DNA of 64,000 nt from an uncultured Lachnospiraceae bacterium (GTDB lineage Bacteria > Bacillota > Clostridia > Lachnospirales > Lachnospiraceae): assembly GCA_934408585.1 (NCBI GenBank), contig CAKRVA010000006.1, positions 47,777-111,776 of the forward strand, written 5' to 3'. Within the stretch, counting starts at the first letter, position 1. The number at the start of each line of letters is the position of its first letter. Below, in pieces: positions 18,095-26,791 of the stretch. The position numbers and the translations under genes were made by a program. Below the pieces are notes generated by a model. It did not search any database. It had not been told where the DNA came from and saw nothing but the letters and a program-made list of their open reading frames with translations.

Positions 18095-18860
18095 GTTTAC
18101 AAATCAGCTAAAGTGGGAGAATGAAGGGATATGGTATAAAGCAGATTATACAGGTTATGAAGGTCTGGCAGAGTATATGATCTCCCATCTTTTGAAGAAA
18201 TCAACATTGACTGAAAATGAGTTTGTATGCTATGATTTGGAAAAAATTAAATACGGTACTGTAATTTATAATGGTGTGAAGAGTGAAAACTTTCTAAGTG
18301 AAGATTGGCAGATTATTACATTGGAGCGGTTGTTCAAGAATTTTTTCGGGGAAAGCTTATACAAGACTTTGTATAGAATACCAGAACATGAAGAACGCTT
18401 ACATTTTTTAGTTCAGCAAGTAGAACGCATGACAGGACTTCAGAATTTTGGCATTTATATGAATAAATTGTTGACGATTGATGCATTTTTTCTGAATGAA
18501 GATCGTCATACGCACAATATTGCTGTCTTGATGAATGGAAAAGGTGACTATGCATATTGTCCGATTTTTGATAATGGGGCGGGACTGATGGCAGATACAA
18601 CTATGGATTATCCATTGTCAGGAGACGTTCATACACTTATGGACAATGTCCAGTCGAAAACGATATGTGCCGAATTTGATGAACAATTGGATATTTCTGA
18701 AGTTTTATATAAAACAAACTTAAAATTTCAATTTACGAAAAAAGATGTGACAAAACTGCTTAAAAAAGCCGAGGCATATCCGGAAGAAATCAGAAATCGG
18801 GTAGAAACGATTATATTTTCACAGATGCAAAAATATAATTACTTATTTTTGACAGTATAA
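18093..18860 (+). CDS. HipA-like kinase-fold protein, 5' end doubtful
   Basis: A 255-residue protein related to the C-terminal domain of HipA kinases: Asp130 and the motif NEDRHTHN (135-142), then FDNGAG (159-164), match the catalytic D..N.DRH..N and metal-binding DNG elements. HipA toxins phosphorylate aminoacyl-tRNA synthetases and need HipB; no HipB is seen here. The only start in frame is a TTG at 18093, inside the end of the preceding hairpin, with no ribosome site, so the gene may have lost its native start or be silent. The N-terminal WYKADYTGYEGLAEY block looks intact. Function is unproven. Confidence 0.6.
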   Translation: MFTNQLKWENEGIWYKADYTGYEGLAEYMISHLLKKSTLTENEFVCYDLEKIKYGTVIYNGVKSENFLSEDWQIITLERLFKNFFGESLYKTLYRIPEHEERLHFLVQQVERMTGLQNFGIYMNKLLTIDAFFLNEDRHTHNIAVLMNGKGDYAYCPIFDNGAGLMADTTMDYPLSGDVHTLMDNVQSKTICAEFDEQLDISEVLYKTNLKFQFTKKDVTKLLKKAEAYPEEIRNRVETIIFSQMQKYNYLFLTV

Positions 18861-18900
18861 AGAATAAAAAATATAGTAACAGGAATAAAGGAAGAAGACA

Positions 18901-19308
18901 GTGACACAGGAGCAGAAAAAACAGACAGGCAATATTCTGATGATAATATTGATTTTGGGCTTTCTTTTTTTGTTTTATCAATGTCCGTTTCGATTTCTGT
19001 TAGGAATTCCGTGTCCCGGATGTGGAATGACAAGGGCATTTTTGGCACTGTTGCACCTGGATATAAAGGATGCATTCCATGCACATCCCTTATTCCCGGT
19101 TGTGATTCTGATTGCAATTTATTACCTGCTTGAAACAATAAAGGTAATTCGTTTTCCCGAAAAGGTAAAAAAGATACTTCTTGTGGTAATTGCGTTGTTT
19201 TTTATATTGGTTTATGTCGTCCGGTTATGCCACGGAAGTGAAATCGTACAGATTTGTCCGGAAAACGCTCTTTTATATCAAATGATTACTTATATAAAGC
19301 AAATATAA
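18901..19308 (+). CDS. DUF2752 family small membrane protein
   Basis: A 135-residue membrane protein with the DUF2752 signature CPFRFLLGIPCPGCGMTRAF, including the CPGCGMTR core, and three hydrophobic segments. Function of the family is unknown. The start is a GTG at 18901 preceded by GGAAGAAG. It lies 40 bases after the HipA-like gene and faces the DUF4234 gene. Confidence 0.85.
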   Translation: MTQEQKKQTGNILMIILILGFLFLFYQCPFRFLLGIPCPGCGMTRAFLALLHLDIKDAFHAHPLFPVVILIAIYYLLETIKVIRFPEKVKKILLVVIALFFILVYVVRLCHGSEIVQICPENALLYQMITYIKQI

Positions 19309-19310
19309 AG

Positions 19311-19346
19311 CAAAAATGAAAGGGGCTCGTGATTACGAACCCCTTT
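19311..19346 (-). terminator. Terminator of the DUF4234 gene
   Basis: Arms 19319-19329 and 19336-19346 pair over 11 positions with one mismatch around a six-base loop. Read on the minus strand the stem is followed by a T-rich run (complement of CAAAAATG). On the plus strand no T run follows, so it serves mainly the minus-strand gene. Confidence 0.65.
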
Positions 19347-19360
19347 GTGATATTCAGATT

Positions 19361-19795
19361 TTAATATCCCATTGTATTATAGTTTTCGCAGATGGCATTC
19401 ATTGTCTTGCAAAGCTGATACAGATAGATGAAAGGTCCTACGATGATCAGGGAACCTAAAACATTCCATAACCAATAAGTAGAAGCACCAAAGTCTGTCT
19501 GGATTCCTCTTGCACGAGCTTCATCACCAATTCTTGCAGAAATTTTGTGGAACCAGATTAATGGATAAATTCCACAGGTAAGCCATGAAAATACGAAAAG
19601 CATTAAGCAGTAATGCATCGTTTTCTGACCATCACGTTTAGTGGAAATGGTGTTAACATCGTTTGTAAGCTTGGTAAAGAAATAAATACCATAAATACCA
19701 CAGGTAACGAGATTAAGCAGAAGGCAAATCCACATGTTACGGTCCGTCTTGAAGTTTGGACGGAATGACTGAGCTGTTGTTTGATTGTTGTCCAT
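19361..19795 (-). CDS. DUF4234 domain membrane protein
   Basis: A 144-residue membrane protein. After a short polar N-terminus it has RNMWICLLLNLVTCGIYGIYFFTKLTNDVN, typical of DUF4234, then two further hydrophobic segments with the repeated LTCGIY pattern. The ATG at 19795 follows AGGAGAATTAAT; a start 33 bases upstream lacks such a site. No function is known for the family. Confidence 0.8.
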   Translation of the reverse strand: MDNNQTTAQSFRPNFKTDRNMWICLLLNLVTCGIYGIYFFTKLTNDVNTISTKRDGQKTMHYCLMLFVFSWLTCGIYPLIWFHKISARIGDEARARGIQTDFGASTYWLWNVLGSLIIVGPFIYLYQLCKTMNAICENYNTMGY

Positions 19796-19917
19796 ATTAA
19801 TTCTCCTCTTCATAAGTATTGATATCACGATACCATATTATGGAAGTGTATACAAGTTTAAACTATAGAAAATGTTGAAAATGTATTATAATTGAATAAA
19901 AGAAAGAGAGGAAGTCT

Positions 19918-20967
19918 ATGAGATATCCGTTATTTTTAAAAGAACATGACACAATCGGATTTGTTGCCCCATCCTTCGGATGTGCCATTGAGCCGTATTA
20001 CAGTGGCTTTCAAAATGCACGAAAGAAATTGGAGCAACGCGGATTTCGGACGCAGCAGGGACCAAACTGCTATGTGCAAAACGGAATTGGAATCAGCAAC
20101 ACACCGGAGAAATGCGCCGCAGAGCTGATGGAATATTATGAAAGCAAAAAAAATGAGGCATTGATTTCCTGCGGCGGAGGGGAACTGATGTGTACCATTT
20201 TGCCCTATATGGATTTTGAGCGAATCAAAGTATCGGAACCAAAATGGTATATGGGATATTCGGATAATACGAATTTTACATTTTTACTTACGACAATGTG
20301 TGATGTGGCATCTATTTACGGGCCTTGTGCCGCTGCCTTCGGAATGGAACCATACCATCCGAGCATTGAGGATGCGCTGGCGTTACTATGCGGACAAAAA
20401 CAACAATTTCAGAGTTATTCCAAATGGGAAAAGGAAAAATTAAAAAGTGAAGAACAGCCGCTTCTTCCATATAATTGTACAGAACCTGTCCAAATGCATG
20501 CCTATGAATTTCATGGAGCAGACAACTACCGGGAAGTGAATGAACTCTCCCTTCAGGGAAGATTAGTGGGAGGATGCATGGACTGTCTGCAGAATCTGGT
20601 GGGAACGCCTTATGACCATGTTGCAGAATTTGCGGAAAAATACAAAGAGGATGGAATTCTGTGGTTCCTGGAATCGTGTGATTTGAATGTATTTGATATT
20701 CAGAGGGCAATGTGGCAGATGGAGCAGGCGGGCTGGTTTAAATACGTCAGAGGATTTTTGATTGGCAGACCACTTTGCTATGGGGAAGAAATGATGGGAC
20801 TTGACCAATATCGTGCGGTATTGTCCATCACCGAAAAATATAAAGTTCCTGTTTTGATGGATATTGACCTTGGACATTGTTCCCCTACCATGCCATTTGT
20901 GACCGGAGCGTACGGAAAAGTCGACTATTTTCAGAATAAAATGACGGTACAATTTCAGTATATATAA
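19918..20967 (+). CDS. LD-carboxypeptidase / MccF-like S66 peptidase
   Basis: A 349-residue S66 family serine peptidase. The N-terminus TIGFVAPSFG, the catalytic-Ser motif MGYSDNTNF and the later ...GGCMDCLQNLVGT and DIDLGHCSPTMPFV segments are typical. Relatives cleave the D-Ala from murein tetrapeptides (LdcA) or detoxify microcin C (MccF); the longer MccF-like form fits this length, but the substrate cannot be told. An AGAGAGGAAG ribosome site precedes the ATG. Confidence 0.88.
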   Translation: MRYPLFLKEHDTIGFVAPSFGCAIEPYYSGFQNARKKLEQRGFRTQQGPNCYVQNGIGISNTPEKCAAELMEYYESKKNEALISCGGGELMCTILPYMDFERIKVSEPKWYMGYSDNTNFTFLLTTMCDVASIYGPCAAAFGMEPYHPSIEDALALLCGQKQQFQSYSKWEKEKLKSEEQPLLPYNCTEPVQMHAYEFHGADNYREVNELSLQGRLVGGCMDCLQNLVGTPYDHVAEFAEKYKEDGILWFLESCDLNVFDIQRAMWQMEQAGWFKYVRGFLIGRPLCYGEEMMGLDQYRAVLSITEKYKVPVLMDIDLGHCSPTMPFVTGAYGKVDYFQNKMTVQFQYI

Positions 20968-20973
20968 AAACGG

Positions 20974-20980
20974 TGTCGAA
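20974..20980 (+). promoter_or_regulatory. 0A box upstream of the Spo0A-like gene
   Basis: TGTCGAA is an exact match to the Spo0A DNA-binding consensus. It ends 20 bases before the -35 of the next promoter and follows the LD-carboxypeptidase stop by seven bases. Seven bases can occur by chance, but the position before a Spo0A homologue makes autoregulation plausible. Confidence 0.55.
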
Positions 20981-21000
20981 ATTTATGCGATAAATAACGG

Positions 21001-21029
21001 TTGATGTAAAATTTTCTGTTTCCTATAAT
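21001..21029 (+). promoter_or_regulatory. Promoter of the Spo0A-like gene
   Basis: TTGATG (21001-21006) and TATAAT (21024-21029) with a 17-base spacer make a good sigma A promoter about 50 bases before the ATG at 21081. The gene is thus transcribed on its own and not just from upstream. Confidence 0.75.
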
Positions 21030-21080
21030 GTCTTTAACAAGAGGCAATGTTTTTCAGGAAAGGAAAAGGGGAGTGTTATT

Positions 21081-21605
21081 ATGCAGCAGATTGATTTATC
21101 CGCAATGAACGATACCGAAAGTATTTACCGGCTGATTGGAAACTTAATGCAGGACAATCGTGAGTTTCAGGTGATGATTACCGTACCATCCAAAGAGAGT
21201 GAGGAGGATATCCTGTGCGGGCGGAGAGAAAAGCCGGAAACCGTTATGGAAAAGCCAAGAGACCTTGAAAAAGATGTTACGGATATGATTCATGAGATTG
21301 GTGTTCCGGCACATATCAAAGGATACCAATATCTCAGGGAAGCCATTATGATGTCAGTAAATGATTCGGAAATGATGGGTTCCATCACAAAGATTTTATA
21401 TCCAACCATTGCAAAGAAGTATCAGACAACAGCAAGCCGTGTGGAACGTGCAATCCGTCATGCCATTGAGGTGGCGTGGAACCGTGGACGTATGGAAACA
21501 CTGGATGCCATGTTTGGATATACAATAAATACAGGAAAAGGAAAGCCTACGAATTCTGAGTTTATTGCATTGATTGCAGACAAAATCCGTCTTCAGTACC
21601 GGTAA
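21081..21605 (+). CDS. Spo0A-type regulator lacking the receiver domain
   Basis: Residues about 62-174 match the Spo0A DNA-binding domain closely: [34 protein letters not shown], the recognition region [24 protein letters not shown] and [17 protein letters not shown]. The roughly 120-residue phosphoacceptor receiver domain of Spo0A is absent; the first 60 residues are a different, unrecognised segment with no D-D-K receiver motifs. The ATG follows GGAAAAGGGGAG. In other endospore formers spo0A follows spoIVB, so this may be a locally truncated spo0A, or a paralogue with a full-length copy elsewhere. Known isolated Spo0A C-domains bind 0A boxes without phosphorylation, so it could act constitutively. 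Confidence 0.88.
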   Translation: MQQIDLSAMNDTESIYRLIGNLMQDNREFQVMITVPSKESEEDILCGRREKPETVMEKPRDLEKDVTDMIHEIGVPAHIKGYQYLREAIMMSVNDSEMMGSITKILYPTIAKKYQTTASRVERAIRHAIEVAWNRGRMETLDAMFGYTINTGKGKPTNSEFIALIADKIRLQYR

Positions 21606-21702
21606 CAGGAATAGAATTTTGATATTTTATCCAAAACTCTCTTTTATAAAAGGATGGGATGATGTATAATTGTTCTAATAATGGCAAATCGGAGGATTTT
21701 CA

Positions 21703-23148
21703 ATGAAAAAAATACTTTTTGTCGCTTCAGAGGGAGTTCCATTTATAAAGACAGGTGGATTGGCAGACGTTGTTGGTTCTCTGCCCAAATGTATTGATAA
21801 GAAATATTTTGATGTGAGGGTAATTCTTCCTAAATATACCTGTATGAAACAGGAAATGAAGGAGAAGCTTACCTATGTAAATCATTTTTACATGGATTTT
21901 CATTGGAAAAATGAATATGTTGGAATTCTTACGGCACAGGTAGATGGAGTAACATACTACTTTGTGGATAATGAAATGTATTTTGGCGGATTTAAGCCGT
22001 ATGGAGATGACGTACTATACGAAATTGAGAAGTTTGCGTTCTTTTCCAAGGCAGCATTATCGATACTTCCGGTAATTGATTTCCGCCCGGATGTGATTCA
22101 CTGCCATGACTGGCAGACCGGATTGATACCGGTTTACCTGAAAGAGCGGTTCCAGGGAAGTGATTTTTATCGTGGAATCAAAACGGTAATGACCATTCAT
22201 AATCTGAAATTCCAGGGAAAATGGGGAGTAAAAGATGTCCAGGATATTACAGGACTTCCGGATTACTTCTTTACCCCGGATAAATTGGAAGCATATAAGG
22301 ATGCAAACCTGTTAAAGGGTGGTATTGTTTATGCAGATGCAATTACCACGGTCAGCAATACTTATGCGGAAGAAATTAAAACACCATTTTATGGAGAAGG
22401 TCTGGACGGATTGCTACGTGCAAGAAGTAATGATTTGCGAGGAATCGTAAATGGAATTGATTATGATGACTTCAATCCCGAAACAGACAAAAATATTGAA
22501 TATCCATATAATGCAATCAATTTCCGGAAGGAAAAAATAAAAAATAAGCGTGCGTTACAGGCAGAACTGGGTCTGGAGCAGGATGATAAGAAATTCATGA
22601 TTGGTATTGTTTCAAGACTTACCGATCAGAAGGGCTTTGACCTGATTGCTTACATGATGGATGAAATGTGTCAGGACAACATCCAGATTGTGGTGCTTGG
22701 AACCGGCGAAGAACGTTATGAGAATATGTTCCGTCATTTTGACTGGAAATACAATAATAAAGTATCAGCCAACATTTATTATTCGGATGCGTTGTCACAT
22801 AAAATATATGCATCCTGTGATGCGTTCCTGATGCCGTCACTGTTTGAACCCTGTGGTTTGAGCCAGTTGATGAGTCTGCGTTACGGTACAGTTCCGATTG
22901 TAAGAGAAACCGGTGGACTGAAAGACACCGTAGAACCATATAATGAATATGAAAGTACCGGAACCGGTTTTTCATTTGTAAATTATAATGCGCATGAGAT
23001 GCTTGGTGCCATCCGGTATGCAGAAAAGATTTACTATGATAAAAAGCGGGAATGGAATAAAATTGTGGACCGTGCTATGGCGGCAGATTTCTCCTGGCAT
23101 GTATCTGCAAAGAAATATCAGGAAATGTATGACTGGTTAATAGGATAG
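21703..23148 (+). CDS. glgA: Glycogen synthase (ADP-glucose)
   Basis: A 481-residue GT5 glycosyltransferase that extends alpha-1,4-glucan from ADP-glucose. The N-terminal KTGGLADVVGSLPK binding motif, HCHDWQTGLIP, and the C-terminal PSLFEPCGLSQLMSLRYG and RETGGLKDTV motifs are present. Length is normal. A GGAGGA site precedes the ATG and TATAAT at 21665-21670 may be its -10. No other glycogen gene is adjacent. Confidence 0.96.
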   Translation: MKKILFVASEGVPFIKTGGLADVVGSLPKCIDKKYFDVRVILPKYTCMKQEMKEKLTYVNHFYMDFHWKNEYVGILTAQVDGVTYYFVDNEMYFGGFKPYGDDVLYEIEKFAFFSKAALSILPVIDFRPDVIHCHDWQTGLIPVYLKERFQGSDFYRGIKTVMTIHNLKFQGKWGVKDVQDITGLPDYFFTPDKLEAYKDANLLKGGIVYADAITTVSNTYAEEIKTPFYGEGLDGLLRARSNDLRGIVNGIDYDDFNPETDKNIEYPYNAINFRKEKIKNKRALQAELGLEQDDKKFMIGIVSRLTDQKGFDLIAYMMDEMCQDNIQIVVLGTGEERYENMFRHFDWKYNNKVSANIYYSDALSHKIYASCDAFLMPSLFEPCGLSQLMSLRYGTVPIVRETGGLKDTVEPYNEYESTGTGFSFVNYNAHEMLGAIRYAEKIYYDKKREWNKIVDRAMAADFSWHVSAKKYQEMYDWLIG

Positions 23149-23169
23149 AAATGCTGGAGCGTTTAAGTA

Positions 23170-24876
23170 ATGCCGAATGACAAGAAAAAAGACGGATTGA
23201 TTATGCAGGCGGGGATTCTGGCAGTTGCCGGAATCATCGTCCGCATCATTGGACTTCTGTACAATACGCCTTTAACCGCAATTATTGGAGATGAAGGATT
23301 CGGGTATTACAGTAATGCTTATACTGCCTATAGTATTGTATTGCTGATTTCTTCTTATAGTATTCCTTCTGCCGTATCGAAGGTAATTGCACAGAAGCTT
23401 GCCAAAAGAGAATATCGCAATGCACATCGTATTTTTCAATGTGCATTGATTTATGTGCTGGTAGTCGGTGGTATTGCCAGCTTATTTGTGTTTTTCTTTG
23501 CATCCAGTATGGTAGACCTGAAAGGCTCCGTACTGCCTTTACGAATCCTTGCCCCAACCATTTTCTTCAGTGGAATTCTGGGCGTGTTCCGGGGATATTT
23601 TCAGGCACATAAGACAATGGTACAGACTTCTTTTTCACAGATTATCGAACAGATTTTTAATGCGGGAATCAGTGTCCTGATGGCTTATCTGCTGGTGGAA
23701 TCTGTGAAAACAAAAGATACGACAACACAGGCATCCTATGGTGCTGCCGGTGGAACCATAGGAACCGGTGCCGGCGTACTTGTAGCATTGCTTTTTATGC
23801 TGGGCGTATACGCATTAAATAAAAACACGATTTACAAAAAGATAAACCGGGACAAAACGGTTCATGAAGACAGCTATGGTGAAATTTTCAAAATGATTAT
23901 TCTGGTAGTTACGCCATTTATTCTGAGCACAGGAATTTATAATGTAAATACTTTCCTGGACCAGAAAATTTATCAGAGTATTTCGTTGCTGGTACAGAAA
24001 AAAGCGGAAGTAGATGTATCATTCGATTTAAGTGCGATGGCAAAGGCAACGAAGATTGCCAATATTCCGATTGCACTTGCATCTGCGATGGCGACCGCAC
24101 TGATTCCCGGTATTTCGAGTGATTTTGCAAGAGATGATTTAAATGGGGTTCGTACAAAGGTGGCAAAATCGGTAAAGGTAACGATGTTTATAGCAATTCC
24201 TGCAGCAGCGGGACTTGGAGTGTTATGTAAACCGTGCATGCAGCTGATTTTCCCACAAAAAGCATCATTGCAGATATCCGCAATGATGCTTGCAATTCTT
24301 GCGGTTACCATTGTGTTATATAGTCTGTCAACACTGACACAGGCAGTACTACAGTCCATTGGGAAAATGAATACCCCGATTATCAACGCACTGATAGCAT
24401 TGGTAATTCATGCCGTAATCATGGTAGTCGGTATGCTATATCTGCCCGCACAGTACAGTTTATACTGTTATGCAGGAACGAGCGTGCTTTATGCATTTCT
24501 GTTGTGCGTGCTGAATGGTATATCCGTGAGAAAGCATTTGAAATATCAGCAGGAAGTAGACAGGACATTTTTAAGACCAATCTTATGTTCCATCGCAATG
24601 GGAGCAGTTGCCTTTGGGGTTTATTATGGATTGCATCAGTTACTTCCAGTAAATATTCTATGCCTTGCAGTGGCAATTGGAATTGGATGTATGGTATATT
24701 TCGTTCTGGTGATTCGCTGGAACGCAATTACAGAAGAAGAGATGAAAGGTCTTCCGAAAGGAAATCTGTTAATAAAGATGGCAAAGAAAATGAGAATATT
24801 AAGACCACAGACCGTGCCATCCAGGCAGTCCAAAACACCGGAAATCAGTGAAGAGGACTACTGGCTGGATGATTGA
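23170..24876 (+). CDS. MOP-superfamily flippase (SpoVB/MurJ-like)
   Basis: A 568-residue protein with about 14 transmembrane helices and the start AGILAVAGIIVRIIGLLYNTPLTAIIGDEGFGYYSNAY, typical of the polysaccharide-biosynthesis/SpoVB group of lipid-linked oligosaccharide flippases. Relatives translocate lipid II or polymer precursors during wall or spore-cortex synthesis. Which of these applies here is open. It starts 21 bases after glgA and its stop touches the stop of the convergent rqcH. Confidence 0.9.
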   Translation: MPNDKKKDGLIMQAGILAVAGIIVRIIGLLYNTPLTAIIGDEGFGYYSNAYTAYSIVLLISSYSIPSAVSKVIAQKLAKREYRNAHRIFQCALIYVLVVGGIASLFVFFFASSMVDLKGSVLPLRILAPTIFFSGILGVFRGYFQAHKTMVQTSFSQIIEQIFNAGISVLMAYLLVESVKTKDTTTQASYGAAGGTIGTGAGVLVALLFMLGVYALNKNTIYKKINRDKTVHEDSYGEIFKMIILVVTPFILSTGIYNVNTFLDQKIYQSISLLVQKKAEVDVSFDLSAMAKATKIANIPIALASAMATALIPGISSDFARDDLNGVRTKVAKSVKVTMFIAIPAAAGLGVLCKPCMQLIFPQKASLQISAMMLAILAVTIVLYSLSTLTQAVLQSIGKMNTPIINALIALVIHAVIMVVGMLYLPAQYSLYCYAGTSVLYAFLLCVLNGISVRKHLKYQQEVDRTFLRPILCSIAMGAVAFGVYYGLHQLLPVNILCLAVAIGIGCMVYFVLVIRWNAITEEEMKGLPKGNLLIKMAKKMRILRPQTVPSRQSKTPEISEEDYWLDD

Positions 24877-26640
24877 TTAAACGTCGGATTCACAAAGTGT
24901 CAGACGGGAAATATCAGCGTCAATCAACATGGAATAATTGGTATAGTATACAACGAAGCCTGGCTTTCCACCGCCGGGCTTTTTTACGTTCTTTTTCTGG
25001 GTGTAATCAATTTCAATTTTAGACTGTCCTTTGGCTTTGGAATAAAAAGCAGCAAGGCGGGCGGCATCTTCATAAGTTGCATCAGTCAGTTCCCTGCCGT
25101 CACTTTTTACAATGACATGGGAGCCCGGCATGCCTTTTGCATGAAACCACCAGTCGTTTCCGGTTGCAAATTGGAAAGTCAGTTCTTCATTCTGATAATT
25201 ATTTTTTCCAACATAGATGTGAAAACCATCGGGATTGATATAATGAAGCGGATGACTTTTAAAACGCGTCTTTTTATTGTTTCCTTTTCGACGGATATAG
25301 CCGCTTTCCATCATTTCTTCTTTAATCTGTGCAAGGTCATCTTCTGACTGGGCAATATCCAATGCGTTTTGAATGGATTCCAGATGTTCAATCTCTTCTT
25401 TTACTTCCAGTGTGAGCTGGGAAAGTGCCTCATAGGTACGTTTCAGCTTACCATATTTATCAAAATATTTTTTGCTGTTTTCCAGAGGAGAAAGCTGTGG
25501 GTCAAGCGGAATTGTAATCATTTCATTTGTGTAGTAATTCAATGCTTCCATGGAAGAACTTCCGGGAGCAACATCATAGCCATACGTATGAATCAGTTCG
25601 CCATAGATTTTATATTTGTCCTTTTTTTCGGTATCTTTCATCTGACGGCATTGCAAATCGTATTTTTTGATATCACGCTCCAGGATGGTCTGGGTGATTT
25701 TCCGTAAATCCACAGAGCGCTGGCGGATACGCGTATAGCTGTTTTTTTCTGCATAATAGGCTTCCAGTAGTTCGCTGATGGAGGCATATGCTTTGGACGT
25801 ACAACCGGTATAGCTGGTGAGTGGCAGAGCACAAAATTCAACAGGCTTTTCTTTCTCATAGACAATGACCGGAGAAAAAGTGCCCTGACGGATGCAATTC
25901 ATTGCTTTTTCAAAGACATCAAATAAATGCGAAAGAGCAGCCGGACCTTCGGGGGATTCCGCAAAGAAAGCCGTTGAAGTATCTCCGTCAATACCTGCCT
26001 CATGGCATAATTCCTGGGCGTAAACAGGAGAAATGCCGGTAAAACCGGTATAAAGTGCTTTATAGATGGGAAGTGCTTTTGAAGAAATAAGCATACGGAA
26101 TTCTTCATGATTAACCGTCAGAGGATTTTGCTTTTCCTGCGTTTCCGGAATAAAATAATTCCGTCCCGGAAGCACTTCACGGACAGAACTTACCATGCCG
26201 GAAATATGTTTGATGCTGTCAATAATGACATTATCCTCATTGACAAAAATAATGTTACTGTGTTTTCCCATAAGCTCTACAATAAGTCGTTTTTTACACA
26301 GGTCACCCATTTCGTTTAAATGCTCTACATGAAGCTCAATAATTCGCTCCAGACCGGGCTGTGTGATATCGGTTATTCTGCCGTTTTGCAAATGCTTGCG
26401 CAGAAGCATGGTAAAGCTTGGTGCCGTCATGGGGCTTGGCTTGTTCTGGGCAGTAAAATAAATCAGTGGAAGAGAAGCATCCGCAGAAATCAGCAGACGT
26501 TTCTGACCACCATCCGTAGTTTTTATGGTAAGCAGCAGTTCATCATTTTCGGGCTGGGCAATCTTATAGATACGTCCATTGAGGACAGTTTGTTTTAATT
26601 CATTTGTAACAGCAGCAACTGTAATTCCATCAAAAGCCAT
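24877..26640 (-). CDS. rqcH: RqcH / NFACT family ribosome quality-control protein
   Basis: A 587-residue NEMF/Rqc2 homologue, formerly called fibronectin-binding protein. It has the NFACT-N start MAFDGITVAAVTNELKQ, a long coiled-coil middle and the C-terminal NFACT-R domain with DWWFHAKGMPGSHVIVKS. In B. subtilis RqcH recruits tRNA-Ala to stalled 50S subunits and adds C-terminal alanine tails. The stop codons of this gene and the convergent flippase gene abut at 24876/24877, with no terminator seen between. Confidence 0.94.
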   Translation of the reverse strand: MAFDGITVAAVTNELKQTVLNGRIYKIAQPENDELLLTIKTTDGGQKRLLISADASLPLIYFTAQNKPSPMTAPSFTMLLRKHLQNGRITDITQPGLERIIELHVEHLNEMGDLCKKRLIVELMGKHSNIIFVNEDNVIIDSIKHISGMVSSVREVLPGRNYFIPETQEKQNPLTVNHEEFRMLISSKALPIYKALYTGFTGISPVYAQELCHEAGIDGDTSTAFFAESPEGPAALSHLFDVFEKAMNCIRQGTFSPVIVYEKEKPVEFCALPLTSYTGCTSKAYASISELLEAYYAEKNSYTRIRQRSVDLRKITQTILERDIKKYDLQCRQMKDTEKKDKYKIYGELIHTYGYDVAPGSSSMEALNYYTNEMITIPLDPQLSPLENSKKYFDKYGKLKRTYEALSQLTLEVKEEIEHLESIQNALDIAQSEDDLAQIKEEMMESGYIRRKGNNKKTRFKSHPLHYINPDGFHIYVGKNNYQNEELTFQFATGNDWWFHAKGMPGSHVIVKSDGRELTDATYEDAARLAAFYSKAKGQSKIEIDYTQKKNVKKPGGGKPGFVVYYTNYSMLIDADISRLTLCESDV

Positions 26641-26720
26641 TGGGAAACTCCTTGTTCAAAGTATTATCCAATTATTATAATAGAAAATATTTTTTTTCAC
26701 AACTGCGGGATGGGAAAACC

Positions 26721-26749
26721 TTGACGTATGCGAGTCGTTCGCCTATAAT
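26721..26749 (+). promoter_or_regulatory. Strong sigma A promoter for the yicC-remA-gmk-rpoZ operon
   Basis: TTGACG (26721-26726) and TATAAT (26744-26749) are 17 bases apart, 43 bases before the yicC ATG. This is one of the best promoter matches in the window. Confidence 0.85.
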
Positions 26750-26791
26750 AATTAGGAATGTATTTTAGGATTCAAAAGAAGGAGATTCGTC

